From Symsagittifera roscoffensis (lineage: Eukaryota; Xenacoelomorpha; Acoela; Convolutidae): a stretch of DNA of 64,000 nt. The position numbers and the translations under genes are program-made. The DNA is taken from the NCBI RefSeq assembly GCF_963678635.1, contig NC_087064.1, forward strand, positions 36,775,716 to 36,839,715, read 5' to 3'. The first letter of the stretch is position 1. Each line of letters opens with the position of its first letter. The notes beneath the pieces were generated by a model. The model ran no database searches. It saw only the letters and a list, made by a program, of their open reading frames with translations, and was not told the origin of the DNA. Of this stretch, positions 11,951 through 25,572 are shown piece by piece.

Positions 11951-14734
11951 AGGAAGCTTTATCGGTTGTGAAAGCCAACAAGGCTTGCCTATTGAGTGAA
12001 GCGGAGGCGCGCAGAAAAGAAAAACCACAACAGCTGGCAACGAAGAAGATGCAAGCGGTTACGGAAGAGACATGTGAACCGGAACCGGTGACTGCGGTGG
12101 ATGACTTCAAGATTGATAATAGGGCAGCCGCGAGGGATGCTCTAAATAGAGTCCAGCAGGATTTGGTAACGAAGAAGATCGAACAAAAGGTGAAGCTCGA
12201 ATTGGAAAATGTGAAAATACAGGAAAAACTGAACGCCTTCGAGGCATCAGAGTTCCAAGAAACGAAAACACCAAGTAGTTTGAGCATGAAACTAAATGTG
12301 ATCTCTGGGCAGAGGTTCGGTATGGTGCCATAAGGAAGCAAAATACAATCGATAATCTTGGTAGCGGGACACCAGGTAATCAAAAATCTGAGTGAACCAT
12401 CAGAGTCACTTTGATGCATTTGGACACATATGCAGATTATATGAGGCAGGTGGAGCCACGCACTGAGTCAAAAGCTGTGTGAGCACTTATAACAACGGGT
12501 GACCCTCGAATAAAGAAGCTTCACGGGCGCTACGTGGAAGTCTATGGACCGTATCAAGTGATGCTGAACGTGGATGGAATCAGTATCTACACTAGGACAT
12601 ATGTGACAACAGACAGTGACCAAATAAGGCAGATCTATTTGGGTGAAGAAGAACTTAAAGTCAGTAGGATAGGCCAAGACGCCATGATGGAGCAAGACGC
12701 GGTTCACATTGGATACGAAGCAGATGTGACTGCACATCTGCTCGACACCAACGGAAAGAAAATCGGAGTTACAGGGCTTCTGGACACAGGAGTGGTAGTG
12801 AGCGTGATGCCGATAAAAACTAGGAAAAGAATGGGCTTCACGAGGGAAGATCTAATTCCGACGATTCTCCGACTAGCCGCGGATAATCGAGGAGCGATTT
12901 ACGTAGCCGGTAGAACACCAATAATGGTCCTCCACATGGGAGGACGGGATCGTTTGATGAGCTTCCGGGTATTAGTGAATCTGGATGAATCCGACCAATT
13001 CATCTTGGGCAGAGATTTTGTCAGGAATTTCGACGTGATTATTCACTTGAACAACGGCCTAATAAGGATTAGAAACCCGGACCGGAAGTATGTTAAGAAA
13101 CCAGTTAAAAGGATAATAACAGATGAAAACAAGGTACCAATCTTTTTAGACAGAAAGGTAAAACTAAAGCCGGGACAAGCGGTAGTAGCAATTTTTAGAA
13201 TGAGAAATTTAAAATTAAGTGATAGTAAACAGGTTTGTTTGGTACCAAATAGTCATGTTCAGTTATTTTAGGCCGGAGCTTCTCGGTAACTCGAAACGGA
13301 CAGTGTGTCAGTGTGTTATTGAACACACTAGACACCACGGTTTCAATCCAGCGTGGAAAGAAACTTGGTTACGCTTTGCCGATGAGGACCGACTATGAAG
13401 AGACACAAAACTTGAAGAGATATAGTGTGAAAGACTGTCTTTATCATGCCAATAAAGGTAAAATTTTAAAAAGGGTTAATGAAATAAAATCTATTCATAA
13501 ACTGTTTTCAATGAAGTCCAAAATGGTCGACGGTTTGCCGAGCTGCTCGAATTTTCCGGAACGCCCCTCGTCATATGAACTAGAATCTGACCAACCTGTT
13601 TTCCCAGAAATAGAACACTTAAAACGGAAAATAGGTGAGGGAGATTTTGAATTATTGCGGGCGGTTTTAAATCGAAACGCGGATGTATTTTCAAAACATA
13701 AGGCGGATATCGGTTGAGTAACTTCGTCGAACATGAAATCGAATTTGAGGAGGGCGCCGTTCACCACAGGGAAGGCGCAAGACGAATGACGCTACATACA
13801 TTGGAAGCGTGCCGATTGGAGATAGAAATGTTGCTCGAATATGACATGATAGAACCCTCAAAATCGCCGTGGGCTTGCGGAGTAGTCATGGCAAAAAAGA
13901 AAGGGGGCAACTTAGGCTCTGTTGCGACTTTCGTTACTTGAACGCGGTGACAATAAATGATGCGTACCCGATACCGCGAATAGACGAGAGTCTCTCTAAA
14001 ATTGGGGATGCCAAATTCTTCACCACACTGGACTTGGGTTCTGCTTTCTGGCAGGTCCCTCTGCGGAAGAAGGACAGGGAGAAGACAGGATTCGCATGTG
14101 AAATGGGGTTTTACCAGTGGAAGAGGATACCATTCGGCTTGTGCAACGCAACGGCCACTTTTCAAAGACTGATGGCTCGGGTGTGACCAGAGTGACGAAG
14201 AATTCCGGGAATCTTGTGATGTGTTACGTGGATGACGTGGTCATAGCAACACCAACGTTGGAAGACCACATTGATCGGCTCGATGAGGTCTTTGGATGCA
14301 TGAAAGGAGCAGGCTTGAAATGAAAACCATCGAAATGTGAAATCCTGAGGGATTCAATCGAGTATCTAGGAAGAATGGTGGACAGCATGGTGTGAGGCCG
14401 GACCCGGAAGCACTAGAGGCTGTGCTGACGTGGAAGGCTCCCAGAATGGACACACAACTCGTGAGCTTCCTAGGGTTTGCCAATTATTACCGTGAGTTCA
14501 TAAAAGGATATGCAGACAAGGTGTATCCCATGCAGAAGCTAGTGCGCAAGAAAGAAAAGAAGTTCGAATGGAACGAAGAAACACAAACTGCCCTCGAGAA
14601 CATAAAGCGGGAACTGTGCGAAGCGCCAGTGCTAGACATGCCTACATAAGAGGGCATGTATGCTCTTGACACAGACGCATCAGTAGTAGCGATCTCAGGA
14701 ATACTGCATCAGGAGCAGGAATGGAATGGAAGAA

Positions 14735-17700
14735 CAGTTCTCCGTCCCATTGCATATGGCAGTAAGGTGTTAAGTGACACCGAGATGAAATATGGTGCAC
14801 CGAAGGCCGAAATGTTTGCAGTGGTCACATTTGTGAAAAAGTACCGCGCGTATTTGGGGAGCGCTCCCTTCAAGTTAGGCGTGGACAACAGAGCGTTGTC
14901 CTGGTTGAAGAGATACTCGATGGATCAGATTTATATTGGTAGATGGATAGTGAGATTAGATGGCTACCATATGATAATCGAGCACAAGATGCGTGACAAA
15001 CACCAGAATGCTGACACCCTCAGCAAGAAAACCGAGTTCCATGAGAGATTGGAACAGAAGCAAGCCAATCAGGCAGAAATCAAGGAATGATTCTCATTTC
15101 TGGACAAGGAAACTTATGAAGCGCTTCCCTTGACGAGATGGTGGGATAAGTCTGGACATCCAATCCCAGGACGTCCTGAGTTACCTGTAGAGAAAGCAGC
15201 CGAGATAAAGATTCTATCCAAGAAGGACCCAGTGCCCTTGGACCTGTTGCTGCGCTCGAACCTGGTCCAGCAGGAACTCTCTCGCATGAAAATTAACAGC
15301 CTCTCATTATTGAATAAAACGGTGCAGGTCACACCGCAAGTGATGCGGATGCTGGGTGGATTGTTAGAGAGAGAAGTGACCAGAGATGACCCCGAGTGGG
15401 CAGCAGCTATGGCATCACTGACAGTCAGTGAGAAGGTGAAGATCTTGCAGTCAAGACGACAACACAAAGAAAACGAGAGGGATTGTAGGACAATAGTTCA
15501 GCAACTAGTATCCTCAATACCGCACGAGGTTTTAATCAGTACTTCTTACTGACGGAAAGAACAGGGCAACGATACGCAAAAGAAAACCGTTATCTTTGAG
15601 GACCAGGATAAGGAAGGCGAGAAGGTTGAACGAAACCTGGGGCGAGATGGTTCGTCCGGGGAGACGAAGAGTGAGAAGAGCCGGCCAGTTCAAGATTGAC
15701 ACCCGGGACAAGAAGTTTGTCCGGGGAGTCTGATCTAGATGAAAAAGTTCCTGATGAGAAGCAGGACCTGGAGAATAAAGTTTCGTCCGGGGATTTCAGA
15801 TGGATGCGAAGAACGCACAGAACTGATCCGGAGGAGGGGACGTGCTCTATCGCAGACTCTTCAATGGATGACAACTCCCGGAACTCAGGAGTCGACACCT
15901 ACTCAGACAGGAACTCGAGCTCAGGATCGGAACTGTCAGAGCTAGCGATCCACACACTACTAGTGGAGACTCGAGCAAGGGATCTGGACAGGGAGGTATA
16001 CCAAGACCCTGACAGTGATCGTTACCTCATACCAGGTGAAAGAGTCTTGGATAACGCAGCGGATGATCTGGAAACAATAGCGGTATCGAAACGTTCGATA
16101 AGTTTGTTGCCACAAAAAGAGGTAGTCAGGACTGATCTTCAGCCGTTCGAACAAGAAACACAGCCGTTGGCGAAGATTTGGCGCGTTAAATGGAAGAAGA
16201 CACGCATCAGCCCAATCGTCAGATGAGGGTCATGAAGACGTACTTGAAGGCGAGATACAGACTCTCGGACCTACTAAGAGCGCAGAGAAATGATCGCATG
16301 ACAAGCAACCTGAAAAGGTTGATCGAAAATGATGCTCCGGACAAAGGAGACCTGGAGGAAGACAGTTACCGTATTCTGAGACAGTACTTTATGCAGAAAG
16401 AGGGAAGGTTATATCTGAACAAGGACGGGATCGTGGCTTGCAAGAGAAGAGAAGAAGAGAAGAAGACACAGTCCTGTACAAGTATAACGCGATAGTGTTG
16501 CCGCAACTCTATCAGACAGAACTTTTATTCAGGTCGCATGATAAGATGGGCCATCAGGGAATCGACAAAGTGTATCAGAGGATCCTGAAGCGCTTTGAGT
16601 GGCCTGGAATGAAAAAGGCATGCGAGAAGTGGGTAACAGCATGTCTGTCATGCCAACAGGTCAAGGATCCAAGGAAGTTACGATTTCCTTTGCAGTCGAT
16701 CGAGTCGTCTGAATTCAACGAGGTGGTGCAGATTGATCACCAAAAGATATGCATGACAGACAGTGGTTATAATCAAGTCTTGGTCATGATAGATCACTTC
16801 ACGAAGTATGCAGAGGCCGTGCCCTGCATAACTGCCTCAGCGGAAGAAACGTGCGATCACCTAATCAATAAGTGGATAGCGAGACATGGTTGTCCGATGA
16901 CATTTCAATCGGATAATGGAACAACTTTCGTGGGAGAACTCACGAAACAGCTTATGAGACGCTCACATGTTGCTCAAGCTCACTACATGACATACCATCC
17001 CCAGACGAATGGCATAGTGGAACGGAAGAATCGAACGTTAGTATCCATGCTGGTATATTGTTCCAGGTACATGACCGATTGGGACAGACACCTTCCACAG
17101 GTGATGGGAGCTTATAACAGCACGTATCATTCCACCACCGGAGTTAGTCCACACATGATGCTAACCGGACACGAAAAGTCTTTGCCCCTGACTTTTTTTC
17201 TACCCAGAGTATGAGGGTAAGAAAACGTCACCACAGGTCTATGTAAGGGATGTGATTAGACGTCAACAGGAGTTAAACGACTTATGTAGACGAAATACTC
17301 ATCAGGCGCAGGCAAGGCAGAGGAAAAGATTCGACAAGAAATCAGCTGGTGCAAAAGCTTATTCAGTAGGAGACTACGTATGGGTATTTCAGAGTGTTAT
17401 ACCACCGAAAGGAACAAAAAAGCTCCTAAAAAGTGAGGGGACCATTCATGATTACCGAAGTGCAACAGGAGGGACAAATTTATAGACTGAGTACAGGCAG
17501 AGCCGCTCACTACGAGAACATCAAGCTACACAGCCCATCGACAGAAGACTGGTGCATACCTGCAGACATGGATGAGGGGGATTATCTGATGATGGATCTC
17601 GCTTGTGAGGTCAATGAAAAGGACACCAGGGAAAAGAACGATGGAAATGAAGTCGTAGAGGAAGGAACAAGTTCACCACTGGACCTGGATCCAAACGAGG

Positions 17701-17927
17701 TGATTGAAGCGGATGAAGAAACCTCACCCTACGCAGATGAGGACTGGCAAGACCCCGAACAAATGGAGGTCCCCAAGAATTTGAAACCAGATCTTCCGTT
17801 TACGATACAGACTCGAAAGAATGACAGGACAAGATCAAAGCAGAACTATAACCCTTACGGTGACGACTTCGTAGTGGACAGGATAGATCTAAAGAAGATA
17901 GTGGAAGAAGTTGTGGGTCTAGAAGAA
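14735..17927 (+). repeat. pol tandem duplication, unit 1 (3,193 bp)
   Basis: Covers the second half of RNase H, the pol linker, the integrase and most of the post-integrase linker. Every reading frame in it recurs unchanged 3,193 bases later. The breakpoints share GAAGAA (14729-14734, 17922-17927, 21115-21120), a 6-base microhomology. Confidence 0.93.
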
Positions 17928-20900
17928 CAGTTCTCCGTCCCATTGCATATGGCAGTAAGGTGTTAAGTGACACCGAGATGAAATATGGTGCACCGAAGGC
18001 CGAAATGTTTGCAGTGGTCACATTTGTGAAAAAGTACCGCGCGTATTTGGGGAGCGCTCCCTTCAAGTTAGGCGTGGACAACAGAGCGTTGTCCTGGTTG
18101 AAGAGATACTCGATGGATCAGATTTATATTGGTAGATGGATAGTGAGATTAGATGGCTACCATATGATAATCGAGCACAAGATGCGTGACAAACACCAGA
18201 ATGCTGACACCCTCAGCAAGAAAACCGAGTTCCATGAGAGATTGGAACAGAAGCAAGCCAATCAGGCAGAAATCAAGGAATGATTCTCATTTCTGGACAA
18301 GGAAACTTATGAAGCGCTTCCCTTGACGAGATGGTGGGATAAGTCTGGACATCCAATCCCAGGACGTCCTGAGTTACCTGTAGAGAAAGCAGCCGAGATA
18401 AAGATTCTATCCAAGAAGGACCCAGTGCCCTTGGACCTGTTGCTGCGCTCGAACCTGGTCCAGCAGGAACTCTCTCGCATGAAAATTAACAGCCTCTCAT
18501 TATTGAATAAAACGGTGCAGGTCACACCGCAAGTGATGCGGATGCTGGGTGGATTGTTAGAGAGAGAAGTGACCAGAGATGACCCCGAGTGGGCAGCAGC
18601 TATGGCATCACTGACAGTCAGTGAGAAGGTGAAGATCTTGCAGTCAAGACGACAACACAAAGAAAACGAGAGGGATTGTAGGACAATAGTTCAGCAACTA
18701 GTATCCTCAATACCGCACGAGGTTTTAATCAGTACTTCTTACTGACGGAAAGAACAGGGCAACGATACGCAAAAGAAAACCGTTATCTTTGAGGACCAGG
18801 ATAAGGAAGGCGAGAAGGTTGAACGAAACCTGGGGCGAGATGGTTCGTCCGGGGAGACGAAGAGTGAGAAGAGCCGGCCAGTTCAAGATTGACACCCGGG
18901 ACAAGAAGTTTGTCCGGGGAGTCTGATCTAGATGAAAAAGTTCCTGATGAGAAGCAGGACCTGGAGAATAAAGTTTCGTCCGGGGATTTCAGATGGATGC
19001 GAAGAACGCACAGAACTGATCCGGAGGAGGGGACGTGCTCTATCGCAGACTCTTCAATGGATGACAACTCCCGGAACTCAGGAGTCGACACCTACTCAGA
19101 CAGGAACTCGAGCTCAGGATCGGAACTGTCAGAGCTAGCGATCCACACACTACTAGTGGAGACTCGAGCAAGGGATCTGGACAGGGAGGTATACCAAGAC
19201 CCTGACAGTGATCGTTACCTCATACCAGGTGAAAGAGTCTTGGATAACGCAGCGGATGATCTGGAAACAATAGCGGTATCGAAACGTTCGATAAGTTTGT
19301 TGCCACAAAAAGAGGTAGTCAGGACTGATCTTCAGCCGTTCGAACAAGAAACACAGCCGTTGGCGAAGATTTGGCGCGTTAAATGGAAGAAGACACGCAT
19401 CAGCCCAATCGTCAGATGAGGGTCATGAAGACGTACTTGAAGGCGAGATACAGACTCTCGGACCTACTAAGAGCGCAGAGAAATGATCGCATGACAAGCA
19501 ACCTGAAAAGGTTGATCGAAAATGATGCTCCGGACAAAGGAGACCTGGAGGAAGACAGTTACCGTATTCTGAGACAGTACTTTATGCAGAAAGAGGGAAG
19601 GTTATATCTGAACAAGGACGGGATCGTGGCTTGCAAGAGAAGAGAAGAAGAGAAGAAGACACAGTCCTGTACAAGTATAACGCGATAGTGTTGCCGCAAC
19701 TCTATCAGACAGAACTTTTATTCAGGTCGCATGATAAGATGGGCCATCAGGGAATCGACAAAGTGTATCAGAGGATCCTGAAGCGCTTTGAGTGGCCTGG
19801 AATGAAAAAGGCATGCGAGAAGTGGGTAACAGCATGTCTGTCATGCCAACAGGTCAAGGATCCAAGGAAGTTACGATTTCCTTTGCAGTCGATCGAGTCG
19901 TCTGAATTCAACGAGGTGGTGCAGATTGATCACCAAAAGATATGCATGACAGACAGTGGTTATAATCAAGTCTTGGTCATGATAGATCACTTCACGAAGT
20001 ATGCAGAGGCCGTGCCCTGCATAACTGCCTCAGCGGAAGAAACGTGCGATCACCTAATCAATAAGTGGATAGCGAGACATGGTTGTCCGATGACATTTCA
20101 ATCGGATAATGGAACAACTTTCGTGGGAGAACTCACGAAACAGCTTATGAGACGCTCACATGTTGCTCAAGCTCACTACATGACATACCATCCCCAGACG
20201 AATGGCATAGTGGAACGGAAGAATCGAACGTTAGTATCCATGCTGGTATATTGTTCCAGGTACATGACCGATTGGGACAGACACCTTCCACAGGTGATGG
20301 GAGCTTATAACAGCACGTATCATTCCACCACCGGAGTTAGTCCACACATGATGCTAACCGGACACGAAAAGTCTTTGCCCCTGACTTTTTTTCTACCCAG
20401 AGTATGAGGGTAAGAAAACGTCACCACAGGTCTATGTAAGGGATGTGATTAGACGTCAACAGGAGTTAAACGACTTATGTAGACGAAATACTCATCAGGC
20501 GCAGGCAAGGCAGAGGAAAAGATTCGACAAGAAATCAGCTGGTGCAAAAGCTTATTCAGTAGGAGACTACGTATGGGTATTTCAGAGTGTTATACCACCG
20601 AAAGGAACAAAAAAGCTCCTAAAAAGTGAGGGGACCATTCATGATTACCGAAGTGCAACAGGAGGGACAAATTTATAGACTGAGTACAGGCAGAGCCGCT
20701 CACTACGAGAACATCAAGCTACACAGCCCATCGACAGAAGACTGGTGCATACCTGCAGACATGGATGAGGGGGATTATCTGATGATGGATCTCGCTTGTG
20801 AGGTCAATGAAAAGGACACCAGGGAAAAGAACGATGGAAATGAAGTCGTAGAGGAAGGAACAAGTTCACCACTGGACCTGGATCCAAACGAGGTGATTGA

Positions 20901-21120
20901 AGCGGATGAAGAAACCTCACCCTACGCAGATGAGGACTGGCAAGACCCCGAACAAATGGAGGTCCCCAAGAATTTGAAACCAGATCTTCCGTTTACGATA
21001 CAGACTCGAAAGAATGACAGGACAAGATCAAAGCAGAACTATAACCCTTACGGTGACGACTTCGTAGTGGACAGGATAGATCTAAAGAAGATAGTGGAAG
21101 AAGTTGTGGGTCTAGAAGAA
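17928..21120 (+). repeat. pol tandem duplication, unit 2 (3,193 bp)
   Basis: Second copy of 14735-17927, apparently identical over its full length, including the inherited stop codons. At its left edge the post-integrase linker is fused to the middle of RNase H. At its right edge the normal pol sequence resumes (ataactgtgtcacagg) and runs into the macro-like domain. Confidence 0.93.
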
Positions 21121-21619
21121 ATAACTGTGTCACAGGACATTGACATAGTCGATGATCACGATGTGGAGTGGGTCGATGACCGGTCCAAGCCCGAGCTAGA
21201 ATTCGACGACGAGCAACAGCAGTCATATGAACAAGACTTGACAAATTTGCGTGTCTTGGAATGGCTGAACGAAATGACGTCGGACCCAAGGGAGACCAGT
21301 GTCACGATTCAGGATGTAGATCGTGGGAGCATGAGATACGTAAAAACCGAAAGGAACGATCCCTCCTGGGCTGCTAAGAAAGGACCATTACTCATTCCGG
21401 CTTCCGACCTCGATTTGATATCCTGTATGCAATCCACGGGGACGTCGATGGATATTTTTGTCCGGGGAGTGGGGGTAGGACTTATCCACACTGAAAATTT
21501 GTTAATAAAAAAATAAGAATAGCAAGAGAGACAGGTGATCTAGAAGCAGAAACAGACGAGGACCCTAAGAAACCGGACATAGGGAGGGTAGTTGAGTCAT
21601 ATTTTAACTTACCAATTGA

Positions 21620-22079
21620 AAATTCAAGTAGCATAACGTTGACAGATAGCGATTTTATACTCACGAATAGAACATGTGCGATAGCGATCACAGCAGACGT
21701 GAGTTTTCGGGCAGCGTTAGCAGCAGATCTTAAGAGAGAATATAAAAACATAGAATTCCTTTGGAAGCAAAGACCAGGAATAGGGGGCGTAGCAGCTTTG
21801 CCTCCGGCGGCATCACAGCTTCCGGGAAAGTACGTATGCTTCTTGGTGACGAGGGCGACGGAGAAGCGGCACGTGGACCCGGAAAATCTGGTCTTGTCCT
21901 TAACGAGGTTAAAAGACTTCCTTGTGGAAAGGGAAGTGAAGGAACTCTCGCTTCCAGTATACGATTCAAACCGAGGACAACTGCATCCACGGGAGTTGTA
22001 TGCACTGATACACGTAATCTTCTCCGATACTAATACACAAGTATACTTAAATAAGAAATTTTATTTGAGTATAGGCTGA
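21620..22079 (+). pseudogene. element A macro-like domain at the end of Pol
   Basis: About 150 codons homologous to the Pol C-terminus of element B: a SDFI start, an AITAD box, a KREY box, GG-x-AALP, CFLVTR, and PVYD followed by PREL. It is open in one frame to the TGA at 22077-22079, although the link to upstream pol is broken by a frameshift near 21505. The persistence of an open, alignable domain in an otherwise broken copy shows that it belongs to the family's pol rather than being peculiar to B. Confidence 0.7.
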
Positions 22080-22454
22080 GTTTACGTTGCATGCAGGAAG
22101 ACGTCATACTAAAATGTGTGTTGTGTGTGATATGTGTGTTATGTTATGTTATGTGTTATGTTATTAGGACCCTGGGTAAGAAGGAATTAGTGACCATGAA
22201 TAACCGAATGACGATCTTCGGAATAGATCCGAAGTATGGACTGTCCAATCTTAGGTCGAATTCCAAAATATTAGAAACTGATTGATTTTAATAAATTGTA
22301 AGATCAAAATTTTTTTCTCTGACTGTTTTTCAACAAATTTTAACTAGTGTAAAGTTGACAATTCGTGACCTCTTTTGTAGATCCTGATTGATCGTTTAAT
22401 TTCTCACTTCATTTCAAATCATCGAATTGATAGTAAAATCAAACTTGCAAGAAA
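22080..22454 (+). other. pol-ORF3 spacer of element A
   Basis: 375 bp with a TG/TA-rich run (about 22117-22165, repeated tgtgttatgt) and no gene. Element B has a 522-bp spacer in the equivalent place with different sequence. Confidence 0.6.
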
Positions 22455-24182
22455 ATGGATAATTTCCACTTGGACGAATTGATGGACCTGGCAGAGGCAT
22501 ATGTAGGACCGATGGTAGATGCAATCTATCGGAGGCTAATGGATCGAGACTTCGCTCTGGAGGACCCAGATGTAGTCATGTTGCTGACCGCCTTGATAAA
22601 CATCTTGGGGCATGATAACCGTGGGGACCGCGCCACGGTAGTCTTATTGATGGCAGCATATGGAGAAAGGGGAGTACTAGACCGCCCGTACATGAGAGTG
22701 ATGAGGTGGAGAAACGGGGCTCTCTCGAGGAGTGACTTGGCGAATGAGTCTGGATTGGGAAGTTTGAGGACCTACCAGCTAGGTGAGATGCCTTTGCCCA
22801 CCAAGCCTAAGCCTGGATTGAGGAGGATGCATAAGGAAATGAACAGCGAGGCTGCCTCGTCTAGTTCTCAACTGAGAGCACCTGTGCCACCAAAGAGGGC
22901 GAGAGCAGAAGAGGAGGTTCAAACGAACGAAACCATGCAAGATCTAAATGGGACAAAAGACGAACTGGAAAAGACTAGAAGGGAACTGGACGAGATGACC
23001 AAGACCATGCTCAGTATAGAAGAAGATAAGGACATGTGAAAGAAATTGTTTGAAGACTGCAACAAGAAGCAGGGTGAAGAAATAGAGAGCTTGAGGCGAG
23101 AATACAAGCAGCGATCGGAGCGTCTGTCGTTAACGACATCCGTAGAAAAAATGATACCTACAAAGGATATTCCTCGTGGGCAGTCTCCGATGGAACTCTT
23201 GACGCCTCGAGAAATGAGTCAAACGACGGAAACGCGACTCCCGGCTACAACTGGTCAAGTGACAATCCCGGATCCGAGTGACACCTTAGGTGACTCAGTC
23301 GTGGAGCAAACGGTGAGAAAGATGTTAGAAACAGCAGGACGATTGGTTGGCAACAGGAATGCGCCAGGTTCCGGGGTGACTGCGCCCTATGGAACAATCG
23401 ATGACATGGGCATAGTACAACTCTCCCAAGAAGTGATGACCAGAGAGGGAGTTAGCAATGCAACATCATCAGCAAGGAGCTCTAGAGTCCCAGACAGATA
23501 AATACGAGAGACGCCGGCGAAGAAAAGGTCCCGAGCGATTGACGTGCAAAAGAACAACCAGTTGAAGTATAGCTTCACAGGAGTTCCGGATACGGATCCG
23601 AGAACCTGCTTCAATCGATCGACTTGGAGCCCAGCAGTATACATGCAGCAAACTCCACTTAGGACATCACATCTGATACTGGGGGACAGCTTGGTCAGAG
23701 TGCTCCAAAATTTGAGGACCTCCTGGATCACTACGGTGATAGCATTTGGAGGTGCAACGATGGCCCAGTTATTTCGGATGGTGGAACTGATGACCCCAGG
23801 GAGAATTCCTAACGTAATGATCCTAGTAGGGACGAATAACATATCGAGAAGCTCAGATGAGGAAGAGGCACAATGGGAATCAATGATGGTGTGCCTATAT
23901 ACTACTCTCTGGCAGAGATTCAACTGCGCGGTACTGACCGTCTGCACTGTACCAATGAGGACGAAGACGTTGACAGCAACAGGGAGAAGACACAATGAAG
24001 GAGTAATCAGGTGGAACAACATCCTAAGGAACCTTGCGAGTCGGAATGCTGGACGGATGATCCTTATGGACATTGAGCACGAGCTGAGAGCTATGGATCA
24101 GGTCAGAGTGACTACTGACGGGATCCATTTTGATAGCATCGAAGGAAAAGCCTGGTTGAAACGAGTCTTCCAGGACGAGTGA
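22455..24182 (+). pseudogene. element A ORF3: SGNH/GDSL hydrolase-like, two nonsense codons
   Basis: One reading frame interrupted by TGA (23037-23039) and TAA (23499-23501). The N-terminal part aligns with B's ORF3 through blocks such as L-A-x-(2)-GL and PLPTKP. The central part is charged and probably coiled coil. The C-terminal 200 residues hold the hydrolase: GDSLVRVL (about 23683-23706), GTNN and TDGIHFD, giving Ser, Asn and Asp-His at the expected spacing. The frame ends earlier than in B because of a stop or frameshift just past the SGNH domain. The retained catalytic set in a decayed copy suggests that the activity mattered to the family. Confidence 0.8.
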
Positions 24183-24210
24183 GTGCATTGGAAGGGAGAA
24201 AGAAGAGACG

Positions 24211-24399
24211 TTGAAGGGAGATTTGGAGAGAAAAGTGACGTTGTCCCTCCACAGCAGCTTCTGCCGAAACAGAGAATCTAACGTTGAACCCCTATCTTGC
24301 AAACAAAGAGTAGAAGAGCAGAAGTGTTGGAGGACTGCTTCCAACAGCGTCAGGATAGCCACCGACGTGTTGCGAGACACCGAAACTGAACGTGCATAG
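24211..24399 (+). pseudogene. element A remnant of the ORF5 C-terminus
   Basis: This short frame contains an LSLHSSFCRNRES block that matches the last ~80 residues of element B's ORF5 (LSLHNSFCLNRES). It follows the SGNH ORF directly, so the end of ORF3, all of ORF4 and most of ORF5 are missing. Relative to B that is a gap of roughly 6.9 kb. Confidence 0.75.
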
Positions 24400-25256
24400 T
24401 CAATGTCGCAGGAGGAGGAGATGGAACATTGACAAATGGCCGAAGAACAATATGCAAGGGTCCACGAAGTTAGAAGAATTTAGAAGTTTTTGAACTTCTA
24501 AACGACGGAAAAAAAGAAACAAGGAAGTGACGAAAGAAAAGAAGTCAAAACTCAGAATTGTTTTGTATGTGACAGAAAAAACTCAAATGAGATCGAAGCA
24601 ACCAAGTTGTAATTGAAACTGAAAGAAAACATTTGGTTGAGTTTTGAAAGATTAAAGAATTTGTTGCATTTATAAGTTTGCATTTTGATTTTAGTTAGTG
24701 GCTATAGAGACAATTACTATTTATTTAGAAAAGCTTGAGTGAAGAGTGTATTTAAATATTCCAGCCTGCATGAATGTTTTTAATCAATTAGGACGATTGA
24801 TCTTTTTGTGGTAACATGAAGGGCTTGGGTAATCTCTTGAAGAGGGAGATTATTTCATTGTTCTTTCTAACCACAGAGATTCTTAGTCTCAATATTCAGG
24901 ACCAATAACAACTAAATTTCCGAAGGGAATAAGCCCAGTAGGATATTTTTAGCTTTTTGATTGGCAGGACTGTCCTGCAAACTAACACTTTTTAAACCTA
25001 GGGGAAAAAGTTTTAAATCGGGGCATTGACATTGGAAGTCAGAAAAAATGTTTTATCTTAAGTCATATCCTCGAAAGTGCAAAATTAGTGAGAGAATTTG
25101 AAAGGCTAAAGTGATGTAGTATGATGCCATTTATATTCTGCAGTGAGTCGATATGGCGTGGATAAAAGTGATTTCGTGCATTTTGTAATTTCTGTTCGAT
25201 GACACTGTACAATTTTTACGAAGACTACGAGATTCAATGGGGACATTGATCGGGCT
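24400..25256 (+). other. element A 3' untranslated region
   Basis: AT-rich, with no coding signal, ending in the polypurine tract. It is longer than the corresponding 0.4-kb region of element B. Confidence 0.6.
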
Positions 25257-25268
25257 GTCCGGGGAGTA
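25257..25268 (+). promoter_or_regulatory. element A polypurine tract
   Basis: GTCCGGGGAGTA sits immediately before the 3' LTR start (TGTGAC at 25269), the position expected for the plus-strand primer. Its first ten bases recur exactly in pol of both elements and near the 3' LTR of B. Confidence 0.7.
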
Positions 25269-25572
25269 TGTGACATTCGACCAGAATGGACAGAAGTGCA
25301 AATTAAAATTGATGGCCGCTGACCGTGAAGATTGGCAGTTTTAGTAGATTAGCGACGTTATTTGAACGTTTAGACGAACTGTGCAGGTCAGGATAATCTG
25401 GTATTTTAAATTTTCAAAACTTCGAATGATGACGTCATGTTTCCGAGAAACGACAAAATGGCCATTTTTAGAAGTAAACCAAAAAAGAAACACAACAACA
25501 ACGATAGTTGCGAGAAAAACAACGACAAGAAATAGAAAAAAACGACAGAGTGTTAGCAGAGACCGCTCCGAG
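25269..25572 (+). repeat. element A 3' LTR, left part
   Basis: 304 bp matching 5447-5750 with about 17 substitutions, cut off at ctccgag by the insertion of element B. Confidence 0.9.

Larger units (their letters stand above)
11951..22079 (+). pseudogene. element A pol (degenerate, partly duplicated)
   Basis: Recognisable in order: protease with LLDTG at about 12778-12792 and ILGRDF at about 13003-13020; RT with YVDD at 14225-14236; RNase H from about 14656; linker; zinc-binding and catalytic integrase core (16438-17214 and again 19631-20407); GPF module; and a C-terminal macro-like domain (about 21620-22079). Interruptions include a stop after the gag-pol linker (12331-12333), several frameshifts, a TGA replacing a glycine codon (15088-15090) and a frameshift in an A7 run near 21505. 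All lesions inside the duplicated block occur in both copies. The product would not be functional. Confidence 0.88.

Noticed and set aside
17928-21120. A second independent retrotransposon insertion
   Set aside because: It has no LTRs or target duplication and is an apparently exact tandem copy of 14735-17927 with microhomology at the joins.
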